From Prostheceraeus crozeri (lineage: Eukaryota; Platyhelminthes; Polycladida; Euryleptidae), in NCBI GenBank assembly GCA_907163375.1, contig CAJQUW010012537.1, forward strand, positions 1-64,000: a stretch of DNA of 64,000 nucleotides, written 5' to 3'. Under the pieces are notes generated by a model. The model had not been told where the DNA came from. It did no database searches and was given only the letters and a program-made list of their open reading frames with translations. The translations under genes and the position numbers were made by a program. This document shows, in pieces, positions 12,472 through 24,839 of this stretch. Positions within the stretch are counted from its first letter, which is position 1; every line of letters begins with the position of its first letter.

Positions 12472-12671
12472 TGAATATTTGATCAGCGATTATAAAGTGC
12501 TGTATTTTTTGTAATTAAATAATGTAGCAATAGGAACATAGCAAGAAAAGACGTCGATGAAAGTTGTTTCTGATGCCAGATTTGAACTCAGCACTATCGA
12601 ATTACCCAAAAACCGTTGAGAAACCTTATGGGAAATTTTCAAGTTAAACCCGCACGTTCCGACTCACCGTG
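12472..12671 (-). repeat. Right inverted repeat of DUF3504 element
   Basis: The inverse complement of this 200-bp arm matches the left arm almost base for base, from the terminal CACGGTGAGTCGG through the AAAATACAGCACTTTATAATC block. Confidence 0.85.
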
Positions 12672-12675
12672 TGGT

Positions 12676-13757
12676 GCTATAGTGATCGCTGTCCTCTTCC
12701 TCTTGATCACCACATTTTCCAGCTTTGGTTACGACGTTCGTTGACCCAAAAACCGCCGGTTGAAAACCTCCCCCTACTAAATCAAGCTCAAATTCAACAC
12801 TGAGTAGTACCACTCATACAGAATGATATTTATGGTTTTTGGAAGGGGCATTGACTTCGTAGGCCTATAATTTTGCAATGCTTGGAAAAAGTCAAATATT
12901 TGCAAATTTTGTTGACTCGATGTCTGTAAACAGATGAACACTGTTATTTTCAGAATCAATAAATGCGTACTATTATAGGACATTGAAGGCTGTTAATTGA
13001 TAAGTGAATTGATGCATTAATTAGCATATTACTACATTTGTATTTCCGTATAGTAGTACATAGGAAGTAGGATATAGTCAAACGTTTCATCGCTCAATGA
13101 TAGCTGAATTTCATAAGATGCATTCTGCGTTATGATGGAATTCTTTTAAAAATGTCTATCGGCACATGTTTTCTAATCAACTTCGACGAAGTCTAAAGGG
13201 TTTTGTCATCGCTCATTCTCATCAAAAGGCATTCTGTGTCCAATTATCCTGCAAACAAGCTATAGACATACTCGATTCAGGAAATTACTTTTGAAATTAA
13301 CTTTCTAGAATTCAATATCACTAATCTCGCAGTTCCGCTCGTTTTCTTTGGAGGAATTTCCCATGATGAAAATGAATAACAATGTGCATTAAGAGGTGTG
13401 AGACACAAAGTACGATATTGAACAGAATATTGGATGAATCAGCTGATGTAGTCAGATAGGGCCGGCTTCGTCGACTACAGCTACGGGTCTGTCCTTGCTC
13501 CGCCCCATTTCTGTAAAATCGTCGAGAGCCTGCCCGAAATGCAGAAGTGTCCTCCCTCCAATTTCGAGTTTTACTGCCTAATCAGCAAGGTTTTCAATTC
13601 CATGACCCCGGGATTATCTTATTTTTACGGGAATCAGAATCCCGGGATTCGTTAACATCTGTTTTTAGGCAGTTGGGCTGTATGAAGATGGAGCAACAAG
13701 AAAGTAGCAATAAAGACAAACGTAATTCATTGTTGCAAATTGCAATATATTGTTATA
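12676..13757. other. No gene; CCCGGGAT repeat fragment near 13600-13650
   Basis: No supported gene. The stretch 13600-13650 has CCCCGGGATT and CGGGAATCAGAATCCCGGGATT. A similar block lies at 16024-16070 beyond the Tc1 insertion, so both may be remnants of one degraded repeat. Confidence 0.4.
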
Positions 13758-15414
13758 CAGATTGTTTCATAAAAAATGGATCACCCTTAAACATGGCCAT
13801 AACTTCAACTTTGTCTAACTCCGCCAAACTTGAACGAATTTCTCTGAAATTTGGAAGATATGTCAGTTGCGCTTACTAATATCGTTGTTGGAAATTTCAA
13901 GCATGAATATTGAGTTGTTTTCCTGTTGTAGATAAAAAAAGTAGTAGATAATTTTATCTTCATTTAGCAATGTTACACAAAATCATACCTCACTCTTATA
14001 AAATTACATTTCTTTCCTTTGTTATGTAATATGTTGTTCTACAAGCCAAAAGCTATCAAGCAAAACAAAAATAAAGAAAATCGGTCAATCAGAGCCAGTA
14101 TAGCACCATTATTCATCAACAATAATGTAACTGCTACATGTGATTAACTGGACTTCATGTTCCATAGCTTCCTGACTTCGTTGCGGTGGTGTTGGCAGCA
14201 CTCCTGATTGCTTTCAGCTAGAAATCTATCTCTTACCGGTTGAAAACAATACAAAGCACAAATGAACAATAACGAGATCGCATTCACAAAAGGCAAAGTG
14301 TCAGCCTTCTTAGAACTAGGGTTTTCTTTGCGAGCTACAAGCAAGCGACTAAATGTCCCTTACACAAATGTGCATCAATGGCATAATGATGATTTTCGAC
14401 TCTGTCGTAAAGAGGGCTGTGGCCGTCCACGCAAAACATCCAAACGTAGAGACCGCCTAATTTTGAGATTTGTTAAAGTTGATCCAAGTCTCTCGTTAAC
14501 TGAGATGGCTGCACTAGTCTCGTCTATTTCTAAGTCCACTATTCGTAGAAGACTTATTGAGTCGAATTTCAAGAGCTGTAAGAGGCCCTCTCAGATCGAA
14601 TTATCAGATCAGCATACAAAAAGACGTCTCAGATGGGCAATGAGTCATTGTCACTGGCGAAATCAATGGGATCGGGTTGTCTGGTCTGATGAGGCATCAG
14701 TCCGTCTGAAGGATAGTGATGGTGGATTGAGATTATGGATAAAATCTGATCAGGAAATTCCGAGACATTTACATCGTCCCCGGGTACAAGATGGTGCGAC
14801 TCTACTGATTTGGGCTGGCATTTGGACCAATGGCCGCTCTGAACTTCACATACAGCAAGGAACCATGAATTCTGAACGCTATGTGAATGTTTTGCGAATG
14901 AACATTGGCCAAATGACAGATCAACTTGGTGATTCATCTACTTGGTTATTTATGGATGATAATGCTACGTGTCACAGGAGTAGTAGAGTCAACTTATGCA
15001 AGTCTCAGTTAGGCCTTAGGACATTATCTTGGCCAGCTCGTTCTCCTGATCTGAATCCCATAGAAAATGTATGGAGTATTCTAAAACGTAACGTTCGTCG
15101 TTCACTGCTACCTACAGATGGCGTATCACAACTTACGTCACTGTTAAAAAGAGAGTGGAGAAAGTTAGATCAGTCAAAAATCAACGATGTCATCGAATCA
15201 ATGCCTAGACGAATTGGTAATGTCATTGACAATAAGGGTAGGGCCACAAAATATTAGCTTCTTAAGAACCGTTACTGTATCATAGCTTATCAGATTATAT
15301 AAGGACATTTAAATATATTAGGGACATGAAATAACATGAAAAGTGCTTTCTGTATCATACTTATGTTTTATTTAGTCAAATTTTAGGATGATCCACTTTT
15401 TATGAAACGGACTG
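13758..15414 (+). mobile_element. Tc1-type transposon, apparently complete
   Basis: A 1657-bp element between TA dinucleotides (13756-13757 and 15415-15416). The termini are inverted repeats: left CAGATTGTTTCATAAAAAA followed by TGGATCACCCT, right the inverse AGGATGATCCACTTTTTATGAAACGGACTG. It holds a single uninterrupted transposase, so it could be autonomous. Confidence 0.9.
14262..15257 (+). CDS. Tc1 transposase (DD34E)
   Basis: A 331-aa DDE transposase that would cut the element out and paste it at TA sites in nuclear DNA. The N-terminus carries paired helix-turn-helix DNA-binding regions (about residues 10-60 and 70-125) with a GRPRK hinge between. The catalytic triad is visible as VVWSDEAS, FMDDNATCH and SPDLNPIENVW, with 34 residues between the second Asp and the Glu, as in Tc1. 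The length is normal for the family, the start is ATG, and no stop or frameshift is present. It lies centrally between matching inverted repeats. Confidence 0.93.
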   Translation: MNNNEIAFTKGKVSAFLELGFSLRATSKRLNVPYTNVHQWHNDDFRLCRKEGCGRPRKTSKRRDRLILRFVKVDPSLSLTEMAALVSSISKSTIRRRLIESNFKSCKRPSQIELSDQHTKRRLRWAMSHCHWRNQWDRVVWSDEASVRLKDSDGGLRLWIKSDQEIPRHLHRPRVQDGATLLIWAGIWTNGRSELHIQQGTMNSERYVNVLRMNIGQMTDQLGDSSTWLFMDDNATCHRSSRVNLCKSQLGLRTLSWPARSPDLNPIENVWSILKRNVRRSLLPTDGVSQLTSLLKREWRKLDQSKINDVIESMPRRIGNVIDNKGRATKY

Positions 15415-15416
15415 TA

Positions 15417-17971
15417 TTTGAAACTTTTTTCCTTTTTCGTTATCATATTAGACCTTGACTACCAATAATGCATCAGATACGGTAGTCGTATAATATTATG
15501 TATGTAAGTGTGTATTACTTATTCATACCTTTTTATCATATATACCAGAATTAGTTGTGGCGTATCTTTGTGCAGTACGGGAAAAATTATCTGCTTTCAT
15601 TGATATCAAAAAATAAAACTATGTTCAGGCAGTCGAGAGAAATAAAGAGAGAGCGTTACGCATTCAAGCGTATACTAATTAATATCTAATCATTTTTTGA
15701 AGCGATTATTATACAATATCGGATTTCTATCAGACGTCACAAAAGTCGCGGGACTTACATTTCGATTTGAAATCACAAACCTGATTGCGACAACGTGTAA
15801 TGTGTGTACGATGACAAGATCTACTTATTGTTATAGTTTGTGCCTGCATGTAAAAGGAAAACTTATTATGAAGTCATCGACATTTAGGCACATCTGATAT
15901 CTTAAGTTGCATTGTACAATGCATCGTTCAAAATACTCGTCTCTACAAATTCAAAAGAACACCTAGTATTGTTCAGCCGACACTAGTCTAAGCTTACTGT
16001 CACTAAATACACCAAGCTTGCTAATCCCGCAAAAAATCACGGGATCAATCCCGGGATAAAAAAAGTCGGGATTTTGAGACCCTACTAATCAGCATTTCAA
16101 GAAAGCTACACTGTAAATCGCTCAATACCAATCCCATACGAAGGATGCATACCAAAATATTTTTTTGGTATATTTCTGTATATCCTTGTATGCTTTTCGT
16201 ATGTGATTTCAAATGTGGTATGCTTTACATACTAAAGCCATGCCAACACAATGTTACAAGAAAGCATCAATTATGTCTAAAATATGTTGATTTAAGACCT
16301 TTTGTCAATAAAGATCACACTAATGTTACTACTGTTTTGTAAGTAGTGAGATAGTGACATTCAAGAGTCAAACTTTCAATACTGAATTCGATTTTAACAC
16401 ATGCAAGTCTAAGGCATTTCATAAATAATCAATAAGTATTCAACCATCAGCAATTATACATTATGTAATTGTGAAATTAAGCATATTATCAATCCGAAAT
16501 AAAAACATATTATAATTCATGAACGCAAAAATAGGTATTTTTTGTAATTTTTCATCAGCAAATCCAGGAATCCGAATCTTTGATTCTAAATGTTGCCCTG
16601 CATCTTCAATCGAATTTCAAAATGCCTATATGGGCAAAATGAAAAAGTCTGACATTGAAATGTGGTCCGCTAGTGAACCATAACTGTAATCTGTTATACA
16701 ACTTCATTGGCATTTTTCCTGTGCAGTATTTAACACGATAAACCTATGGTACTTCATAGAGTGGATTATGATGAAGAGCAGGAGGACCATAATTCAGTAA
16801 AGAATGCAGAAGAACTCAATCCTCTCCGATATATATAATGTCAAGTGAAATAAACTAAAAATATTAAGTTAATATGAATATTAATATAGTGTTGTAAGTG
16901 TATATGTTAAGCATAATCTGCTCTAAGCACTCAGAATATGATATCACAAAAGCAAAGTATCTCACATGGCACTCTTTTGAGAGCTATACAATTTGATTTT
17001 AATTTTATTGTAAATTTAAATCTCATTTAAGTTTACTCATTTTAAGTAATTTGAATTTTATTCATTTATTCTTAGATTTTATGTAAGTTGCACTTAAAGT
17101 ATGTCTTTATCAATACATTGATATGTAGAATAGCTATGAAAGCTATATTTCGGTTTGTCGACGTCTTTGTGGAAAGAATTTCTGATTTTAAATGGTAGCA
17201 CTAGTTCCGCGATGAAAACGGTCCCTTCAATTGATTTCCTTGCTTCGCTGCTTTTGTCTTGTGCTCTCTGTCTGAAAACCCAAGAGTTCAATGTCACCGC
17301 TTTACTTGTATCTATATACATCTCTGCTAAGTTATGTATGCAATGTTTAAGCAACTCCTTCTCTGTGAGTTTACATCAGGCTAGATTTAAAGCTTACCTT
17401 TGAAGAATACGTCGAAGCACGCAACTGTTTCATACGATCAACAAAAGCTGCATAACAGCAAGAGATAGCAATGATAGAAGGACTGTGTCGGGAAATCAAT
17501 GAAAACAACGAGAAGATATTCATCAACAATCAGGCATACCGGTACATGTACGAATATTTATTCTGAGCTAAAAAACGGTATTTTTCAAGTAGAGGGTGAT
17601 CTCGAAACGTGAATGAATGAATAATCCTTAATTTTATCTAATCGAATGATTACTGCTATCAGATATTGTTCAGGCACGAAGTCACAACAATTATTGCAAG
17701 GAACAATGATTATTTACCTTGCCAGGTAGCAATTAGTGCTGTGAACAAGAGTAGAGCAAGCGATAAGAATGACAGATTTGAAATCTGCAAGGGATATTAA
17801 AGTGACGTTGAGTCGACAATTTTCTAGTAAGTAGCCTACACGATGAGATTATCATTTTAGATGTTAGTATTATAATAATTGACAATTATCATTGTTACTG
17901 AGTAAGTAGGGTTGTCAGCCGATCTTTCACCTGTCATTTTTCTATGAAAGTCGTTTATATAGCTCCAATTC
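15417..17971. other. No gene recognised
   Basis: A long AT-rich interval without a supported gene. A CCCGGGAT-type repeat fragment is at 16024-16070. Confidence 0.5.
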
Positions 17972-18015
17972 CAAATTAGACGGCCTTAATTGCATGATTA
18001 AGGCCGTCTAATTTG
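17972..18015. repeat. Perfect hairpin, 19-bp arms, 6-nt loop
   Basis: The arms (17972-17990 and 17997-18015) are perfect inverse complements centred on a TGCATG loop. It sits directly upstream of the LINE fragment. Nothing indicates a function. Confidence 0.85.
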
Positions 18016-18825
18016 CTATGCAATACCATTGAGGTAGGAGCATTTCACCATCCATCTTCGCGTTCCCAGTGAAAATTGCATTGAGGAGATTCCTATGGTT
18101 CTGTAGTGACGCACCTTACTCTTTTTGGAGTTACCTTCGACGAAAGGCTTTCTTGGAGAATTCATATAGATAACATATGCAAGAAGACATCTTCCAAAAT
18201 TTTTGTTTTACGTCAATTCCGCGATTTCTTAGATAAAGATAAAATGGTGCTGATTTACGAATGCTGCGTTAGAAATGTGATCGAGTATGCGGCTCCTTTC
18301 TTACTTGATTTAAACGTTGGACTTTCCCGAAAGATCGACAGGACACAACGTCGCGCTCACTCGATCATCTGTAGAAAATTACATTGTGACTGCGCAAAAT
18401 TTGTGTCTCTCTCCTATTGCAGGAAGATAATCGGTAACAACCTCTTTATGACCTTGATTCACGACGACGCTCACCCTCTCCATCATCTTCTGCTACCCGT
18501 TTTGAAACATTCTCATAAATATCAACTTCCTATGATAAAGTCATCTTTGCGTTCCAAAAGTTTTATTATTTCTATGTCGAAATTATTTAATTGTGGTTTT
18601 CAATGATCACTCTTCTTCTTTTTTTCTCTCTTTCTTTATATATTTGTTTTTCGCATGTGGCCCTGTTTGATTCTGAACTTTTCCTTGCTATCCCATTTTT
18701 GTTACGAACCAAGTCAAAAGTTGAACAGTTATTATGCATGTTATGTTGTACTTTCTTTGTGGGCCCCACGATTTTCATTATTGGGGCCGGTATCATCAAT
18801 AAACGTCTTTATTATTATTATTCAC
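18016..18825 (+). mobile_element. 5-prime truncated CR1/Jockey-like LINE with TATTATTATTATT tail
   Basis: The 3-prime end of a non-LTR retrotransposon. Coding runs to 18606 and is followed by about 200 bp of untranslated sequence ending in AATAAACGTC plus a TTA-repeat tail (about 18808-18825), typical of LINEs that end in a microsatellite. Confidence 0.65.
18106..18606 (+). pseudogene. LINE reverse transcriptase, C-terminal fragment
   Basis: About 166 codons of the region after the reverse transcriptase core. LFGVTFDERLSWRIHIDNI matches the common LGV-x-[FL]-D-x-x-L-x-[WF] segment of CR1/Jockey-type LINEs, followed by ECCVRNVIEYAAPFLL and RTQRRAHSIICRK. The catalytic palm, fingers and endonuclease are absent, consistent with 5-prime truncation during insertion. 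There is no start codon. Confidence 0.7.
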
Positions 18826-18978
18826 AATTATGATTAGTAGATATCGCAAGCTTGACTTACATGTACTTTAATGTTCTGAGCTACATGAGTTATGTAGAAA
18901 ATTAACATAGATTTGAGTCCTTTACAGATCAAAATCTTGGATTTTTGATGTCATAGATTTTAGGTTCAGTAACAATGA

Positions 18979-19061
18979 ATATATTGCCTTTCAAATGATC
19001 AGCCTAAATCGTCTGGCGCTACGCGCAGACGATTTAGACTGTCATTTGACTGGTAATATAT
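18979..19061. repeat. Imperfect hairpin with TCGTCTG core
   Basis: The arms ATATATTGCCTTTCAAATGA / CCTAAATCGTCTG and their inverse flank a GCGCTACGCGC apex. It is a foldback repeat of unknown family. Confidence 0.7.
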
Positions 19062-19285
19062 CTTCAATATCAATACTGCAATTGAAGTGTAGATAGTGAG
19101 ACATAATGGCAGTGAGATTGTTGAAATATTTCTATCTCTCCTGATCCCCGCACACCAGCCGATTGTTCCTTCCATTACCTAGTTGCAGTTTCACCGTTAG
19201 CAATGGACGCGATGTTTCCTCTGTAATGACCAGCCTATACTTAGTTCGGGTAGACTGAAATACATTCAAGCTTCATGGCTTTCTT

Positions 19286-21650
19286 CATAGAGTACGTTTA
19301 TTGGGTGTAGCAGTAACTCAGTATTAATTGAATCCTCAATGTGCATGTAGTTTCGATTTTATTAAATTAACTCGAGTTGAGACCCAGTGTCAAAGGTGAG
19401 ATGATCAAATTTTTGCAGTTTTGAAGAAAATGCCGCGGAATTGATTGATCAATATAGCAATGCAGAAGAAGGAATAGTATTCGTCAAATCCTCCGTGTCA
19501 TGAAATCCTTGGAGAGGCAATGTTCATTCAATTGCCTTCGATGGGAGTGCCTTACTTTGATGCTCAGCCTTATTTTAGCAGTATATTCTTGATCTGGATC
19601 ATGTCTGCCGGCACTGAAAGAGCAAATATCACATTCAAAGACAATGAATCCAATTAACTTAAATGATGTAAAAGGTTCAACATTTCTATTCCGATACGAA
19701 ATTTAATTTGGAGAATCATGCAATCATATAACTACAAAAATTGTATCAATTAGATATGAATAGTTGACTTCAAAGGTATTTAGTTGTTTAAAAGGGCTAG
19801 ATGAGAAATAGATGCTTAAATTTGAACCTATTTTAGTACGGTCCTTATCGTGGCAAAAAAGCATTACGCAATGGTGCGAAATTGCGGTTTTGTCGGCTGT
19901 GCGGTGTGCAATGCGACAAAAAGCCCTGGAAATGGCAAATGATCTAAAGCACAATTCACTGATATTATACGATAAGTTTCAAGAATATTCATTCTGTAGT
20001 TTCTCTGAAAAAAAGAAGATGAGAGTTGAAGATGAGAGCGATAATACAGCAATTTAATGCACTACGCTGTCAATACAAGTGGAAGAAATATATTCACATG
20101 AAGACTGATGGGGTATCAATTAATAAACACTCAATTCCCGCTGTAGAATTCATGACTATTAACAATTTCAGTGAGAATCCGACTATTACACTGAGAAATT
20201 GGCTATTAATAAGGCTCACCCATGTCAACAACGCTTTTCGAGTTATTCACCAGGCTGAAACTACAATATACTCGTACATAGCAGACAATTAACAGAGGGC
20301 ATTTTAGGGCCAACTGGAATCGATCATCGCATGTCTGTCAATGTCAAAGATGTTGTCAACGTGCATTGTATAACATTCGTAGTATATGTCGTTTGCTATT
20401 ATTTGCCTATCCCAATTTTATATCAAATTTTCAGTTCATTAGTTCATTTATATTTTTTGTTGCGTCATGTAATTTCTTACCATAAAATTACATAGGCACG
20501 TTAGATTATTGCCAAGCTTGGCAATCGCTTCTTGCGTGGCCGGGCACCGGTGGGCACAGCAGGGATATACATGTGCAAGGCACCGTAGGCTACTTATTAT
20601 AAAAGAAACAATTAATGTAACTGCATGATCAAGGTGAAGACGTGGTTCATTTCCCTGTTCAGGAAAGTCATTTAGCCATGTATTTGGTGAATTGTAGGTG
20701 GTAAACTAATTTACTCTGCTTTCATCAAAAAATGAAACAATTGGTTTTCATTTGTATTATTCCTATATAACATGCGCTCTTCAGATCTAATAATCAACTG
20801 ACATAAAATAATGCAATAAAGTCTAATTGAAAGAATTGTATCAGCACTACTATTACAAACTGCGCAAAACATCTGAAAAAGTAGAATGTTAGACTATTAT
20901 TTATTGCAATTTGGACGTTGTCTTTCGACATTAAGAAATTTTTTGATTTATTATTAAAATGCGTTTTAGTTCTGCAATTATTAGAAAGAGGCAATGAAAA
21001 GGAATATTTGTTGCTTGCTTACAAGCATTTTCAAATTCATGCAATATTAGCTGATTTTCATTGGCCTCGTTGCACACAAGGTAAAAATGCGTCTATTCCC
21101 TATCTAGCCCTTTATAATATTAAATATCTTTGGTTGACTTCCTCCATAGAGAATATCTCTAGCCTTTTATAATCAATTTCAAATCTCAATTTCACACAAT
21201 GATTTCTATAGACCGTTGGATTCAGTTAATAATTTAGACAAGATTAACAGATCCATTTATCCTGGTGAAAAAGAGTTACTTCAATTAGATGTACTAACCT
21301 CGCAAACGTGAAATTTGAGCCAAAAGGCAGGATTGGATCTCAAACGTTTGTATGAAGACTTGCATTACAATGTGGCCATGAAATTTCCTTACATAATCAG
21401 CTCAATATCCGTTTAATTAAGATACTTTTAATTATATTTTCATATTTTTTGATATCCCAAAAATTCATGACTTACATATTGAGATCTGAGGTTTCAAGTC
21501 GCTAGGCAGCATATAAACACAGGAATAATTTGCAAGAATTTAGCTTTTTAAAATTGATCACATTGATCACCGCAGGAACGTAATCTCCGCAAAAAACTGA
21601 ATTTGTTGATATAAAGGTTTTCACTATATGTTGACATTTTTTTAGTCAAT
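19286..21650 (-). mobile_element. CATAGAGTA-type MITE, copy E, interrupted
   Basis: On the minus strand the family sequence is recognisable at 19286-19730 (CATAGAGTA end, the TTTCGATTTTATT block and the AAAGACAATGAATCCAATTA block) and again at about 21331-21650 (ATGAAGACTTGCATTACAATG and GCAGGAACGTAATCTCCGC). The intervening 1.6 kb is unrelated sequence that I could not identify; it may be an insertion or a rearrangement. Confidence 0.6.
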
Positions 21651-24300
21651 AATCTACATAATTGCTTTTAAATTTTTTGCATATTTTTAATGCGGCAGGG
21701 ATATTAATAACAAAAACATTAAAAAAATACATAAACCTATTTGTTTAATGGAAATCAAAGGCATGGATCGTACTTACTTAATCTTTCTCTTCGTTTACTG
21801 TCTCTTCTTCCCAAGATTTGAGGGTCGATCTGTGTCATGAGCATGATAAATAAAAACAGTGAAGAATCGCATCTGTGAGATGAAATCATTCATAACCATA
21901 GTTGACATAATCACAAAATAGTTCTGTCATGTCAATTGTCAGTTGGCATCTTGCTGTAATTGTCAATTGACATTTATTGATTTTTTTTGAAAATATGCGT
22001 TTATTATTTTTAAGTTGATTGCTTCGATCCTTCTTGAATATGAATTATTCATGTTTTCAAACGGAATCTGCCGCATTCATTCAAACATGTAAACTAGTAC
22101 TTGACTGTAAAGCCTGATAGTAATAATTAAAGACTTTCTTCTGAACTCTCCATTCACAAATGGAATTGTTGAGGCCATTGCTCTAATTAATGAGGACATA
22201 AAATAATCAGGCTACTAATAGGTACCTTATGGAATGTGCACTCAGCATTTTGAAATAAAGTGATGTTCTGTTCTCAACTCGTTTCATCGAATAACAAACA
22301 GCAATTGAAGGCGAATCTATATATTCATTTTCCTTTCTTCTAAACATCTGACTTCTAATTCCGTCTGTACAAACAAAGAATGAATACAATCAGAATGCAA
22401 GCAAGCACAAGTCGGAAAAAATTCTATTCATTTTCCATTACCGATCGCTTGTTATACGGGACTTTGTGAGAAAAAGACAGATGTAGCAAAAGTCGCATAA
22501 TGCGTCATGATGAATAATTTCGCAGGGCGGAGATTATTTTCACTACATTGTTATGAGAGAAACAAGTCATTTCGGAACGATGATTTTCAATGTATCACTT
22601 GAAGAAAGATTAGAAAAATTTAATCTTTTCACGACTTCGAGTTTGAAAGGAGTTGATTCAGTGTTGAGATATCTTTCCATGTTTTGAAGTTGAGATATTA
22701 TGCAGTTCTCATCTCATCGACTTGCTTCTGATTAAAGTGGTGGCAAACGAAGACGTTATCTTAAGGAATTGATGAAGCAGCCGGGACAATTGAAACCTAG
22801 CTATCTTCTCCGAGGGTACAGCTCGATCATTACATGTAATAAGATGACTGACTGAGATGTCAACAACTTGTAATAATCCACTTTGAACCATATTTCTATG
22901 ATCATAAAAGTGATATTCATAGCAGGATTTAACTTCAATCAAATGTCTATCGAGGTTGAGGTTGATTCATGCATCCGGAAAACGTTGCTTATCAAAAAGT
23001 TCGCTTTATTGGAATGGAACAACGTTATTCATGAAATGCTTTCTGATAGTTACAATGCAAATTATTTATCAATAAATCATAGCAGGCGCTAGAATGTTGA
23101 AACCTCGAGCTTTTTATACGTCTGTTAGTTTTCTTCTGTTTCGTGCATTTTCAATACCTCTCCAGTTAGCAGCCAAGTTAGCACTCAAATTATTTGAGGC
23201 CTGATCTTTGATGACCTCCTGAACTCTTGATAGTGGATGCTGCGTCATAAATCCACATAATTAGACAGGTCGTCTCTTCTTTTGTTTGATTAGAAAGGAA
23301 GCATTGGAACATGCAGCGCTAATGACATGGCACAATCTGCTGACATAATAACATAGCAATCGAACAATGAGCAGTCAGTTCAACATTACACACGCCAAAT
23401 TGTGCGACGTTTCAATGACTTATCAATCGGATCACACAGTAGAGACAAAGTCGATGCCAAGCTCTACAGAGAAGTTTGTGAACGCTTTTTCGTGCGCCTG
23501 CTAACTTTTTTAATAATGATCGGAAGACCGACATTATCGAGAAAACTTTCAAGCTATGATCCGAATTCATAGAATCTTTTAATGAATGGTGGCGATCGGA
23601 GAATTTTGAAGGAACTCACAGCAATCCGCAAGCGACGCACGACTGTTTTCCTATCTCTGTTAGGCATTTAAAATTTCTTTTTGCCCACAGAAAGTTCCTG
23701 CATGTGCCATCGTTTTGAATTAGTTTCCACTTCTAGCAAAGTGACACGGTTAAACTATATAACTCTGTGCATAAATCGCTACTTATATTTCGGAAGGTGT
23801 CATTAAGGACACTCGAGGTAAACTGCAGTGGTAGTAACGGATTTCGCATTTCACAATTTGCGATAAATTCATCTCAAACTAATACGATGATAGACTGCTA
23901 CCAAGCAAGAAGTTTACCTGAATTTCATATGGAAAATTGCGCCACCAAAACACTAATCTTTCTCATGTTGATAATAAAAACGAATTTTTTGCTCAACTAT
24001 TCGGGTCCAAACCATTATTCATAATCATAGGCTATATTCAGATGTGTTTAAAGCCTCTTTAGCTATCTAAAACTGCTTCGTAGGACAAAAGAAAATAATA
24101 AGCCGAAAATTGCATTTACTAGTTGCAGATATATTCAACAACCAGTGTGCTCAATTTAGCTAAGCCTACTCAAGAGTGGCCATGAGACAAGAAAGAACTT
24201 ACTGAATATATAAACCTATTTATTATTCATAGGATTCGCGGAATATCAAAGAGATTGAGTTTTTCTTAAATAATTCAATGTAACCATGGTCCGTCTACTT
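21651..24300. other. No gene recognised
   Basis: No supported gene or element in this interval. Confidence 0.5.
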
Positions 24301-24831
24301 CAGTGGTTCCCAACCTTTTCATGCTGCGTATCCCAAAAAAGAAATTCATAGGATTTTTCATTATTCTGCGTAGGGTAACCGCACCTAAACATATAAAAAA
24401 GCAAGAATTCAATCATACTAAAATTTAATTACGTGTAGAAATATACGAAAATCGTCATTTAATAACACAAAAATTTGAGTAGGCGTAACTGATGCGCGCT
24501 TGTGTAACAACATAAGCGCAGCGAAAGCCATGCTCCAACATCAAACGAGGTATCTGTTTGCTTTTGATCATTGCTGTCATAGAGTTACTCTATGATTGCT
24601 ATGGTGGAGAATCCGGATTCGCATAAGTATGTGGTCGAGTTGGTGGTCGCTAATTAGCAACGGTTGCTTCAAGGCCAGATGATGGCAATCCAATGCGGAA
24701 TGCGCACAAAGTTAAAAGTTCAACTGACCCATTAACAGGAAAGTTATCAAAGTAAAAATTAATTATGATAAATCTCCCATATTATATGTACCCCTCAAAA
24801 GTCCTTCGCGTACCGCAGGTTGGAACCCCTA
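24301..24831 (+). mobile_element. hAT-type MITE
   Basis: The left end CAGTGGTTCCCAACCTTTTC and the inverse of the right end (TAGGGGTTCCAACCTGCGG) form the classic hAT MITE terminus. The flanks GTCTACTT (24293-24300) and GTCTAATT (24832-24839) match at 7 of 8 positions, an aged 8-bp duplication. It is 531 bp long and has no coding sequence. Confidence 0.8.
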
Positions 24832-24839
24832 GTCTAATT

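Larger units (their letters stand above)
9316..12671 (+). mobile_element. TIR element carrying a DUF3504 recombinase gene
   Basis: A 3356-bp element bounded by CACGGTGAGTCGGAAC and its exact inverse, with a candidate 4-bp duplication TGGT outside each end (9312-9315 and 12672-12675). The inverted repeats run about 200 bp. Inside are a plus-strand DUF3504 (Crypton-type tyrosine recombinase) gene and a broken minus-strand gene of another mobile-element type. Classical Cryptons lack long inverted repeats, so the enzyme may not be what mobilised this element. Confidence 0.75.

Noticed and set aside
13600-16070. One larger CCCGGGAT-repeat element split by the Tc1 insertion
   Set aside because: Only short related blocks are visible on each side, with no matching termini or duplication.
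19873-19944. Possible THAP-like start (MVRNCGFVGCAVCN)
   Set aside because: The frame stops after 23 codons and no further Cys/His residues or AVPTIF-like segment follow.
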